From Chloroflexota bacterium (lineage in GTDB: Bacteria; Chloroflexota; Chloroflexia; Thermomicrobiales; UBA6265): a stretch of DNA of 7,526 bases. Location of the stretch: assembly GCA_023424355.1 (NCBI GenBank), contig JAFAEA010000368.1, forward strand, positions 1-7,526. The letters are read 5' to 3'. Positions within the stretch are counted from its first letter, which is position 1, and each line of letters starts with the position of its first letter. Both the position numbers and the translations under genes were made by a program. Below are positions 1-6,290 of this stretch, one piece after another. The notes beneath the pieces were generated by a model. That model saw only the letters and a program-made list of their open reading frames with translations, did no database searches and was not told the origin of the DNA.

Positions 1-2
1 AG

Positions 3-140
3 ACCAAAATGGTGCTTCACGGGCAGGTGATTCCATCTGTACTAAGGAAATCCAGCCTGGTGGAGTGGGTTGGCTTCGCTCATGGCGAGGCTGATGAGTT
101 CGCGGTGCCAGGTATCTGGCGATTGAAAACGAACCAGTAG
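3..140 (+). CDS. C-terminal end of an unidentified protein (partial, cut by window edge)
   Basis: Reading in the frame that starts at base 3, there are 45 sense codons open from the left edge, ending at TAG 138-140. The peptide includes LVEWVGFAHGEADEF and ends in PGIWRLKTNQ. Codon use looks coding-like, and the stop lies only four bases before the ATG of the FdhD-like gene, the spacing expected inside an operon. I do not recognise the family from this short tail. Forty-five open codons can arise by chance, so the call rests mostly on the close spacing. If real, the gene is probably co-transcribed with the FdhD-like gene, and its identity would be the best clue to what that protein does. Confidence 0.4.
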   Translation, partial: TKMVLHGQVIPSVLRKSSLVEWVGFAHGEADEFAVPGIWRLKTNQ

Positions 141-144
141 TTCA

Positions 145-945
145 ATGAGTAACCCCGGGCGGGACGAAGTCAGCATCGAGCACGCGCAGCGGCTATCGCA
201 ACAATCCTTGCGGCGATTCAGCCATGCCGTGGTACATGAACTCGATAGCGAAACGAACCTCATCATCGAAGTAAATGGTGTTCCAGTTCATCAGTTGGTA
301 TGTATGGATTCGGCCATGGCCGAACTCGCCGCCGGTTGGGTGCTCCTTCATCATTTTCTGGAATCACCGCGAGAGTTCAATCGCTGCACCGTCAATGACA
401 ACCGCGCTTCGGTGATGATCGACGGAGGGGTAGATATTGCTCACCGCCGGGCGATATTGAGCGGAGAACTGCCGGAACGCATTCAAGCTCCGGAACCGTT
501 CCCGCGAAACGAGGAATGGACGATTCCAGAGGATGTGCTCCTGGACATCCTGCGAGAAGCTTGGGGCATCTTCCAGCGTGATCGAATGAACGAAGGATCC
601 ATCCATGCCGCGCTTGCGACAGCCACAGGGATCGAAGTTGTCGCATTCGACATCACCGCCGAAAGTGCCGTCGCCAAGGTGCTCGGTTGGTGCCTTATGG
701 CAGAAGAGCTTCCTTCCTTCGAGATCCTGATCGTAAATGGACCTGTCACTCGTGCCATTGTGGATGCCGCCGTACGTGTTGGCGTGCAGATTATTGCTAC
801 TCCATTTGTCCCGACTGCAAACGCATATATGACCGCCAGGGTGGCAGGTGCAAACATTATTGGCTACATGCGTCATGCCACAGTCGGACTGTTTGGCGGA
901 CCTGGATTGGTGCACTTCGACGACGAGGTGGACGCCGATACCTGA
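145..945 (+). CDS. FdhD-fold protein lacking the sulfurtransferase cysteines
   Basis: This 266-residue protein follows the FdhD/NarQ family (formate dehydrogenase accessory sulfurtransferase, which passes sulfur from IscS to the molybdenum cofactor) along most of its length. The N-terminal half has NGVPVHQL (44-51) and a stretch through FLESPREF (71-78), matching the family's 'EGII-SP-DI' region. The C-terminal half (193-257) matches the 'vLVSSR...GVeil.aVSAPT..Av..A...n.TLvGF.R...vYt' segment. The family length is usually 260-280 residues, so it is full length. The conserved CxxC loop (Cys121/Cys124 in E. coli) should fall near residues 104-120, where there is no cysteine; only Cys53, Cys81 and Cys183 exist, none paired. 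The 'GCTHAAA' motif reads GSIHAAL (151-157), and the 'GGHEDVGRHNA.DK' motif is replaced by AFDITAESAVAKV (167-179). A normal sulfurtransferase role is therefore unlikely (inference). The ATG at 145 is the only usable start after an in-frame stop at 124-126; no clear Shine-Dalgarno precedes it, consistent with coupling to the upstream frame. Confidence 0.82.
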   Translation: MSNPGRDEVSIEHAQRLSQQSLRRFSHAVVHELDSETNLIIEVNGVPVHQLVCMDSAMAELAAGWVLLHHFLESPREFNRCTVNDNRASVMIDGGVDIAHRRAILSGELPERIQAPEPFPRNEEWTIPEDVLLDILREAWGIFQRDRMNEGSIHAALATATGIEVVAFDITAESAVAKVLGWCLMAEELPSFEILIVNGPVTRAIVDAAVRVGVQIIATPFVPTANAYMTARVAGANIIGYMRHATVGLFGGPGLVHFDDEVDADT

Positions 946-978
946 CGATATGCTGAAATCGTAGGCGTTTCGGCTATT

Positions 979-1006
979 TTGGGGTGTCAGCACTCCACCA
1001 TATAGA
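979..1006 (+). promoter_or_regulatory. possible weak sigma70-type promoter for ftsH with hairpin in the spacer
   Basis: TTGGGG (979-984) and TATAGA (1001-1006) are separated by 16 bases, in the 164-base gap before ftsH. The -35 matches consensus at only three of six bases and the -10 at four. The spacer is largely an inverted repeat, GGGGTG-TCAG-CACTCC (981-996; six pairs including one G-T), which could be an operator, the foot of a weak terminator for the FdhD-like gene, or chance. No T-run follows it. The implied transcript would carry a leader of about 95 bases before the ftsH ATG. Confidence 0.25.
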
Positions 1007-1091
1007 CTACAGTTCTACAGGAATATGATTGCTGTGTTGGGCGTGGGTTGCACCAAAGCGTGTGAACTCGCTACCCGACGCTTCACTGTAA

Positions 1092-1106
1092 TAGAGAGAG
1101 TCTCTA
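1092..1106 (+). promoter_or_regulatory. inverted repeat over the ftsH ribosome binding region
   Basis: TAGAGA (1092-1097) and TCTCTA (1101-1106) form a perfect six-base inverted repeat with a three-base loop, ending three bases before the ftsH ATG at 1110. The only purine-rich sequence that could serve as a Shine-Dalgarno, GAGAGAG (1094-1100), sits in its 5' arm and loop. If folded, it would partly hide the ribosome binding site. The stem is AT-rich and short, so it would be weak; a regulatory role is inference. Confidence 0.3.
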
Positions 1107-1109
1107 CGA

Positions 1110-3155
1110 ATGAGTCAACAGGACCCGAAGAAACCTCAGTTTCCGTTGATGCGGCCCGATGATAAGAATCGGCAGCAACAGCAGAAACGCCCCGGGGAAA
1201 ATGGGCGAGGTTCCGAACCTCAGAAGACCGGCCCACGAATCCCAACCTGGCTTGTCGCCACTGTCATAATCGGCCTTATCGGCTGGTACATCTGGAACTC
1301 ATTTGGTCCTTCGGAAGATCCGAATGTCACCAATGTTCCCTACAGCGTTGTTACCTCGCAGATCGATTCGGGCAATGTTGAGCTCGCTGAGCTGAGCGAG
1401 ACCTCGATTCGCGTTGAACTCAAGAGTGCAATCTATTGGGACGAAGAGAACAACCGCGTGGTCGAAAATGCTCCTTCCGATGGCGATAGCGCCATTGAGC
1501 AGACAGACGAGATCGATGCCACCCTGCCGCAGGGCGTGGAGAACAACGAGCTCCTGCAGCGCATTGAGGCGACTGACGCCACCATCGAAGGTCGCACCAC
1601 ACCAAGCTCCATTTGGCCGAACCTTCTCTTCAGCTTCTTGCCATTCCTGCTGTTCCTTGGCCTCATTATCTTCATGAGCCGCCAGATGGGCCGCGGCAAC
1701 CAGAATGTCTTCGGCTTTGGGCGCAGCAAGGCACGTCAGAACGATGCCGAGCGGCCGCAGGTCACCTTTGCCGATGTTGCGGGTGAAGATGAAGCCAAGC
1801 AGGAACTGATGGAAGTTGTGGACTTCCTGCGCAATCCGGCCAAGTACCACGCGCTCGGTGCGCGCCTGCCGCGCGGTGTCTTGCTCGTGGGCCCTCCAGG
1901 TACCGGTAAGACTCTCACAGCCAAGGCTGTGGCTGGTGAAGCCGGCGTGCCGTTCTTCAGCGTGAGCGCCTCCGAGTTCGTAGAAATGTTCGTTGGTGTT
2001 GGTGCCAGCCGCGTTCGCGATCTCTTTGAGAAAGCCAAGGCCGCTGCTCCAGCCATCATCTTCGTCGATGAAATGGATGCCGTTGGTCGCCAGCGATTCG
2101 CCGGACTCGGTGGATCCAATGACGAGCGCGAACAGACCTTGAACCAGTTGCTGGTGGAGATGGATGGTTTCGAAACCAACCAGGAAGTGATCGTGATCGC
2201 TGCCACCAACCGACCTGACGTGCTCGACCCCGCACTTCTTCGCCCGGGCCGATTCGATCGCCAGGTCACTGTTGGCCTGCCAGACCGCAAGGGACGCGAA
2301 GCCATTCTGCGCATTCACGCCCGCGGTATGCCGATGAGCAAGGATGTGGATCTTGAGCTCATCAGCCGGGGTACCACCGGATTTGCCGGTGCCGATCTCG
2401 CTAACCTCGTCAATGAGGCAGCACTCAATGCCGCGCGCCATAACCGTAAGGAAATTATGCCGCTCGACTTCGAAGAAGCACTGGACAAGATCCTTCTCGG
2501 TGTGGCTCGCAAGGGACTCGTCGATCCGAAGGAACGCGAAGTGGTGGCCTACCACGAAGCTGGCCACGCACTGGCAGCGCACTTCACTCCGGGCTCAGAT
2601 CCGCTGCGTAAGGTGAGCATTGTTCCTCGCGGATCCGCTGGTGGTGTCACCATCCAGATGCCGGAAGAAGATCGCGGTCTTTACAGCCGCACCTATCTTC
2701 TTGGTCGATTGGTTGGCATGCTTGGCGGACGTGCTGCCGAAGTGGTTGCCTTCGGTGAAATCACCACAGGTGCCGAGAACGATCTCAAGCAGGCTACCGG
2801 CCTCGCCAAGCGCATGGTTGGTACCTGGGGCATGAGCGATGCTGTTGGCCCGGTGTACCTCGGTACCGGCGAAGAGCACGTGTTCCTTGGGCGCGAAATC
2901 ACCCAGGACAAGAGCTTCTCTGATTCCACCGCCCAGAAGGTGGATATGGCTGTCCGCGAGATTGTGGAGAACGCCCAGCGTCGCGCGATCGAGCTCAATG
3001 AGCAGCATCGAGACAAACTGGAAGCACTCGTGGCGGCTCTCCTCGAGCAGGAAACGCTCGATGGCCCGCAGGTCACCGCGATCTTCGGTCCACCGATGGG
3101 GCATGAGGACCACGAAGTGGGCATGGATACCCAGGCCGATCCTGATCCTGCATAG
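1110..3155 (+). CDS. ftsH: ATP-dependent zinc metalloprotease FtsH
   Basis: FtsH is a membrane-anchored AAA+ protease that forms hexamers, extracts misfolded or short-lived membrane and cytosolic proteins and degrades them in the cytoplasm. The 681-residue product shows: a cytoplasmic N-terminal tail (1-43) rich in Gln, Lys and Pro; membrane helix 1 (about 46-65); an acidic extracytoplasmic domain (about 66-167); membrane helix 2 (about 169-190); and a linker with FGFGRSKARQ. The AAA domain has Walker A GPPGTGKT (261-268), the pore loop MFVGVG (293-298), Walker B IIFVDEMD (316-323) and the second region of homology with arginine fingers in RPGRFDR (378-384). The protease domain has the zinc site HEAGH (482-486) and the third ligand Asp558 in GAENDL. 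All key residues are present and length is within the family's range. The N-terminal tail is longer than in E. coli, where only a few residues precede the first helix. The gene stands alone: 164 bases upstream are non-coding and a strong terminator follows. Confidence 0.98.
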   Translation: MSQQDPKKPQFPLMRPDDKNRQQQQKRPGENGRGSEPQKTGPRIPTWLVATVIIGLIGWYIWNSFGPSEDPNVTNVPYSVVTSQIDSGNVELAELSETSIRVELKSAIYWDEENNRVVENAPSDGDSAIEQTDEIDATLPQGVENNELLQRIEATDATIEGRTTPSSIWPNLLFSFLPFLLFLGLIIFMSRQMGRGNQNVFGFGRSKARQNDAERPQVTFADVAGEDEAKQELMEVVDFLRNPAKYHALGARLPRGVLLVGPPGTGKTLTAKAVAGEAGVPFFSVSASEFVEMFVGVGASRVRDLFEKAKAAAPAIIFVDEMDAVGRQRFAGLGGSNDEREQTLNQLLVEMDGFETNQEVIVIAATNRPDVLDPALLRPGRFDRQVTVGLPDRKGREAILRIHARGMPMSKDVDLELISRGTTGFAGADLANLVNEAALNAARHNRKEIMPLDFEEALDKILLGVARKGLVDPKEREVVAYHEAGHALAAHFTPGSDPLRKVSIVPRGSAGGVTIQMPEEDRGLYSRTYLLGRLVGMLGGRAAEVVAFGEITTGAENDLKQATGLAKRMVGTWGMSDAVGPVYLGTGEEHVFLGREITQDKSFSDSTAQKVDMAVREIVENAQRRAIELNEQHRDKLEALVAALLEQETLDGPQVTAIFGPPMGHEDHEVGMDTQADPDPA

Positions 3156-3176
3156 TCAAACAATGTAGTGATTTGT

Positions 3177-3219
3177 TTCGAGGGGAGTGCGGCACACGCT
3201 GCGCTCCCCTCGAATTGTT
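3177..3219 (+). terminator. intrinsic terminator of ftsH
   Basis: Beginning 21 bases after the ftsH stop, a 15-pair stem (3179-3193 with 3198-3212, loop ACAC) is extended to 17 pairs by TT/AA at its base (3177-3178 with 3213-3214). It is GC-rich, with CGAGGGGAG against CTCCCCTCG, and has only two G-T pairs and no mismatches. A short, imperfect T-rich tail (TTGTT, 3215-3219) follows, so release may be less efficient than the stem suggests. It separates ftsH from ppk1. Confidence 0.75.
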
Positions 3220-3252
3220 AACTCTCATCAAAATGAGCCATTGAGCAGGGCG

Positions 3253-3279
3253 CAATTACGTGCAAGCGGATACAATTAC
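3253..3279 (+). promoter_or_regulatory. CAATTAC direct repeat with -10-like TACAAT upstream of ppk1
   Basis: CAATTAC occurs at 3253-3259 and again at 3273-3279, exactly 20 bases apart, or about two helical turns, so both copies face the same side of the DNA. The second copy overlaps TACAAT (3271-3276), a five-of-six match to a -10 box. No good -35 lies at the right distance (3248-3253 is GGGCGC), which would fit an activator-dependent promoter. That reading is inference; a 7-base repeat in 120 bases could be chance. Confidence 0.25.
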
Positions 3280-3319
3280 CGCAGTATGGCGATGCCCGCG
3301 CGGCTGTCGATCGATGTGC

Positions 3320-3325
3320 AAGGAG
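3320..3325 (+). promoter_or_regulatory. Shine-Dalgarno that sets the ppk1 start
   Basis: AAGGAG lies nine bases before the ATG at 3335, a near-ideal ribosome binding site. It decides between this start and the longer in-frame option at GTG 3260, which would add 25 residues (with PRGCRSMCK) that are not typical of the protein family. Confidence 0.8.
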
Positions 3326-3334
3326 CCGAACTTC

Positions 3335-5533
3335 ATGGCGAAGGATTCCGTAGAAACACAACCGACCACTCTGGAACTTCCCGAACTCACTCCCGATCTG
3401 TACATCAACCGCGAACTCAGCTGGCTCGATTTCAACGAACGCGTATTGGAAGAGATGGAGGAGGAGAGTACTCCTCTTCTGGAGCGGCTGAAGTTCTCAG
3501 CCATTTTCTCCTCTAACCTCGATGAATTCTTCATGATCCGCGTTGCCGGTGTGAGGCGTAAAGTTGTCGCAAATATCACCGATCCGGGGCTCGATGGTCG
3601 CACACCAGTAGAGGTCCATCGGGCTATTCACGAAAAGGTACAGGAGCTCGTTTCACGTCAGGCAGCAGGCGTTCGGCAGGTTCTTTTCCCTGCCCTCAGG
3701 CGAGCAGGTATCGAGATTGATCACCACGATGATCTTTCTGACAGCGAGAAGGAGGCGTTGGAAAAGGTCTTCGAGCGCGAAGTGTTTCCAGTGCTTACAC
3801 CTCAGGCTATCGATCGTGGGCGTCGGTTCCCACACGTCTCCAACGATTCGCTGAACCTGATCGTGGTTCTGCAGAGCAAGGGAGAGAGTCGTTTTGCGCG
3901 GGTGAAAGTCCCTGCGCTGCTGCCACGATTCGTCCCCATCCCTGCTACGAAACCGGAAGGCGAATCGGGAACGGTGCTCGCACCGAATCCTGATGCCACG
4001 CCGGGCACAATTCGTTACACGTTGTTGGAGGAACTGATTTGTGCGCATATGGGCCGGCTGTTCCCTGGCTCACGTGTAGTGGCAAGCTATCCGTTCCACC
4101 TCATTCGCGATAGCGATGTGGAGCCGGATGAAGATGATGAGGATTCACATAACCTGCTGGAAGTGATGAAAGAAACAATCAGCCAGCGCCCATTTGGTTC
4201 CACGGTCCGCATCGATATCGATTCCAAAATGCCGAAAGCCGTTCGCGTCTGGCTCACCGATCAGGTACACGCCATGCCGCAGGATGTGTACGTCATCGAT
4301 GGCATCCTGGGCATGGAAGATATGATGCAGCTCGCAGGCGTAAATCGACCCGATCTCAAGGATGTTCCGGTGGAACCCGCTGCTCCGTTCCCATGGAGAG
4401 AGGAATCCTTCCTGGAAGACGGCAAGACCATGTTCGATTACATCCGCGATCAGGATGTTCTCCTGCACTTGCCGTATCAGAGCTTCGGCGCCGTGGTCGA
4501 TTTCATGAAGGCCGCGAGTCGCGATGCAGATGTCATCGCCATCAAGCAGACGCTGTACCGCCTCGGCAAGAACTCGCCACTGATTCCGCCGCTTATCGCT
4601 GCCCGAGACGATGACACCCAGGTGGCCGTGCTGGTGGAGCTGAAGGCGAGATTCGATGAAGAGAACAATATCGAATGGGCACAAACTCTGGAGAATCGCG
4701 GCGTGCACGTAGCCTATGGCCTCGCTGGCCTGAAGACGCACTCCAAACTCACCATGGTGGTTCGCCGCGAGGCGGATGGGCTTCGTCGCTATTGCCATAT
4801 TGGTACCGGAAACTACAACGCGGGCACGGCCCGTATCTACGAAGATATCGGTATCTTCACCTGCAGCGATGCTATCGCCGATGATGTCACCGATGTGTTC
4901 AACGTGCTCACCGGATATGCCGATCAGCGCGAATACAACAAACTCTGGGTAGCGCCGCACGCCATGCGCAGCAAGCTCATCGAGAAAATTGCGAGTGAAA
5001 TCGAATCACACAAGGAGAACGGCAAGGGCCACATCATTCTCAAGATGAATTCTCTTGTGGATCGAGACACGATCCGTGCGCTGTACGCTGCATCGCAGGC
5101 CGGCGTGCGTATTGATCTGATCATTCGTGGCATCTGCTGCCTTGTGCCCGGAATCAAGGGCGTGAGCGAAACCATCCACGTGCGGAGTCTGGTGGGGCGT
5201 TATCTGGAACACAGCCGTATTTTCTACTTCGCGAACGATGGCCATCCGGAAGTCTACTTCGGCAGTGCCGACGCCATGGAGCGAAACTTCGACCGCCGAG
5301 TCGAGGTGATTGCTCCCGTCGAAGACGAAGCGCTTGTGAAGCATGTGCGAGAGAACATTCTGGATATGTATCTCAAGGATTCAGTGAACGCCCGCGAATT
5401 GCAATCTGATGGCCACTGGGAGGCGGTGAAGCCAAAGGGCAAGCAACGCCCGTTTGATGTGCAAATGTGGTTCACCAAGCACTATCGCCGCAATATGGCC
5501 ACGGGTGTACCTCACGAAGAGATCAGCCGATAA
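3335..5533 (+). CDS. ppk1: polyphosphate kinase 1
   Basis: PPK1 reversibly moves the terminal phosphate of ATP onto inorganic polyphosphate, building the storage and stress polymer. The 732-residue product has the family's usual size and domain order: N-terminal domain with YINRELSWLDFNERVLEE (23-40) and SSNLDEFFMIRVAGV (59-73, including the ATP-contacting Asn of NLDEFF); head domain (about 115-330) with an acidic loop (261-270); and two phospholipase D-like catalytic C domains. The autophosphorylated histidine is His469 in LKTHSK (His435 in E. coli), and the second catalytic histidine is His626 in YLEHSR (His592). Arg409 in TLYR and Arg439 in ELKARFDEENNIEWA match the metal- and phosphate-site arginines. 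CHIGTGNYN (487-495) and FGSADAMERNFDRRVEV (642-658) are also typical. It has its own leader after the ftsH terminator and a strong Shine-Dalgarno, so it is probably transcribed independently. Its last 11 bases overlap the convergent kinase gene. No exopolyphosphatase or phosphate-transport gene is visible beside it in this window. Confidence 0.97.
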   Translation: MAKDSVETQPTTLELPELTPDLYINRELSWLDFNERVLEEMEEESTPLLERLKFSAIFSSNLDEFFMIRVAGVRRKVVANITDPGLDGRTPVEVHRAIHEKVQELVSRQAAGVRQVLFPALRRAGIEIDHHDDLSDSEKEALEKVFEREVFPVLTPQAIDRGRRFPHVSNDSLNLIVVLQSKGESRFARVKVPALLPRFVPIPATKPEGESGTVLAPNPDATPGTIRYTLLEELICAHMGRLFPGSRVVASYPFHLIRDSDVEPDEDDEDSHNLLEVMKETISQRPFGSTVRIDIDSKMPKAVRVWLTDQVHAMPQDVYVIDGILGMEDMMQLAGVNRPDLKDVPVEPAAPFPWREESFLEDGKTMFDYIRDQDVLLHLPYQSFGAVVDFMKAASRDADVIAIKQTLYRLGKNSPLIPPLIAARDDDTQVAVLVELKARFDEENNIEWAQTLENRGVHVAYGLAGLKTHSKLTMVVRREADGLRRYCHIGTGNYNAGTARIYEDIGIFTCSDAIADDVTDVFNVLTGYADQREYNKLWVAPHAMRSKLIEKIASEIESHKENGKGHIILKMNSLVDRDTIRALYAASQAGVRIDLIIRGICCLVPGIKGVSETIHVRSLVGRYLEHSRIFYFANDGHPEVYFGSADAMERNFDRRVEVIAPVEDEALVKHVRENILDMYLKDSVNARELQSDGHWEAVKPKGKQRPFDVQMWFTKHYRRNMATGVPHEEISR

Positions 5534-6290
5534 CAGAAACAAACGTGTCGCGGTGATCCGCCAGCCAGGCGCGATCATCGTGACCGCTCAGATGCATGCC
5601 GGTGGTCAGTAAACGATCGAAGCCGGGCACACCCTGAGCACCGAGCATCTCCACGACGTCTACCGCGCACTGCATCCGCTGGTCGATGAGATCCACAAAT
5701 TCGTCCAGAATCAATCGATCCGTGCCATAGGCATCCAACAGAATCCTGCACCGCCGTGCCTGCTCGTGCGCATCAAACCCGGTGCGGCTGTCAAAGGGAT
5801 AGATCGGTGCCCAACGCCAGCAAATCCAGGCAAGTTCCCATTCGCGGGTGCCCATACTCACCAGATCCCAGTCAATGAGGCCCGTGATCTGACCATCTTG
5901 CACAACCGAATTCCACGGCGAGAAATCGTTGTGGCAAAGGATAGTTTTCTCGTTGGGTGCAATCGGCCAGGGTACGAACACAGTGCCTGGCTGCGGCTGG
6001 AATCCCTCGAGCGCATCGTGCATCTCACGAGCGAGATTTCCGACTTTGATCAGCCAATCTTCCGATTCGTAGCCATCCAGTCCCGCGGGGATGGTGTGGC
6101 CAGGAACGTAGGTCAGGTCGATTTCGGAGTCACGTTCAGCCACGATCCTCGGGCTCCACTTGAATCCAACAGTCTCCAGATATTCCAATACTTGCCTTGA
6201 CGCAGACCACCACGGCGGACGCTGCTTCCGCACGATGTCATCAATTCGAAGCACATCCGCCATGTTGCCATCTTCGAACCGCTCGATCAT
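5523..6290 (-). CDS. APH-fold small-molecule kinase (phosphotransferase family)
   Basis: This 255-residue protein belongs to the aminoglycoside phosphotransferase/choline kinase-like fold, cytosolic enzymes that phosphorylate small molecules with ATP. The catalytic loop is HNDFSPWN (120-127), with His120, catalytic base Asp122 and metal-binding Asn127. The metal-binding segment is GLIDWD (137-142), with Asp140 as the DFG-Asp equivalent and Asp142. Hydrophobic, Trp-rich helices WELAWICWRWAPI (151-163) follow, as in related uncharacterised phosphotransferases. The N-terminal lobe is short: it opens with VLRIDDIVRK (13-22) and has no obvious glycine-rich loop, which fits the shorter members of the family. 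The substrate cannot be read from sequence; aminoglycoside, macrolide, sugar or metabolite kinases are all possible. The ATG overlaps the stop of the ABC-F gene (ATGA), and a good Shine-Dalgarno, GAGGTG (6301-6296), lies five bases before it, so translation is coupled. An internal ATG at residue 10 lacks this support. Its stop lies inside the end of ppk1. Confidence 0.87.
   Translation of the reverse strand: MIERFEDGNMADVLRIDDIVRKQRPPWWSASRQVLEYLETVGFKWSPRIVAERDSEIDLTYVPGHTIPAGLDGYESEDWLIKVGNLAREMHDALEGFQPQPGTVFVPWPIAPNEKTILCHNDFSPWNSVVQDGQITGLIDWDLVSMGTREWELAWICWRWAPIYPFDSRTGFDAHEQARRCRILLDAYGTDRLILDEFVDLIDQRMQCAVDVVEMLGAQGVPGFDRLLTTGMHLSGHDDRAWLADHRDTFVSVIG
5551..5580 (+). other. hairpin just downstream of ppk1, inside the end of the kinase gene
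   Basis: Eighteen bases after the ppk1 stop, 5551-5562 pairs with 5568-5580: twelve pairs, one single-base bulge (5572), one G-T pair and a five-base loop (AGCCA). No T-run follows on the + strand. On the - strand the sequence after it is T-rich (GTTTGTTTCTGTT, 5544-5532), but termination there would fall before the kinase stop codon. It could stabilise or help end the ppk1 transcript, or be a chance product of coding sequence. Confidence 0.3.

Noticed and set aside
364..993. A 209-codon open frame on the - strand across the FdhD-like gene
   Set aside because: Also in codon register with the sense gene; composition is not protein-like (scattered Cys, His and Ser) and the sense frame matches a known family.
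1299..2582. A 427-codon open frame on the - strand inside ftsH
   Set aside because: It lies in exact codon register with ftsH, so stops arise only where ftsH uses TTA, CTA or TCA, which this gene avoids; its stop at 1299 is simply the TCA codon of FtsH Ser64. No recognisable protein features.
3260..3334. Longer ppk1 start at GTG 3260
   Set aside because: No Shine-Dalgarno before it; the added 25 residues are not typical of PPK1, and AAGGAG at nine bases before ATG 3335 gives a better start. The segment also holds the repeat and the -10-like box.
3187..3516. A 109-codon + strand frame through the ftsH terminator and the start of ppk1
   Set aside because: It begins inside the terminator stem, has no ribosome binding site, and runs out of frame through conserved ppk1 coding sequence.
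4109..4150. Acidic run in PPK1 (residues 261-270) as a possible insertion
   Set aside because: PPK1 proteins commonly have a charged, variable loop at this place in the head domain; nothing else suggests an insertion.
4145..4960. A 271-codon open frame on the - strand inside ppk1
   Set aside because: Same codon-register effect as in ftsH; ppk1 is intact and fully accounts for the sequence.
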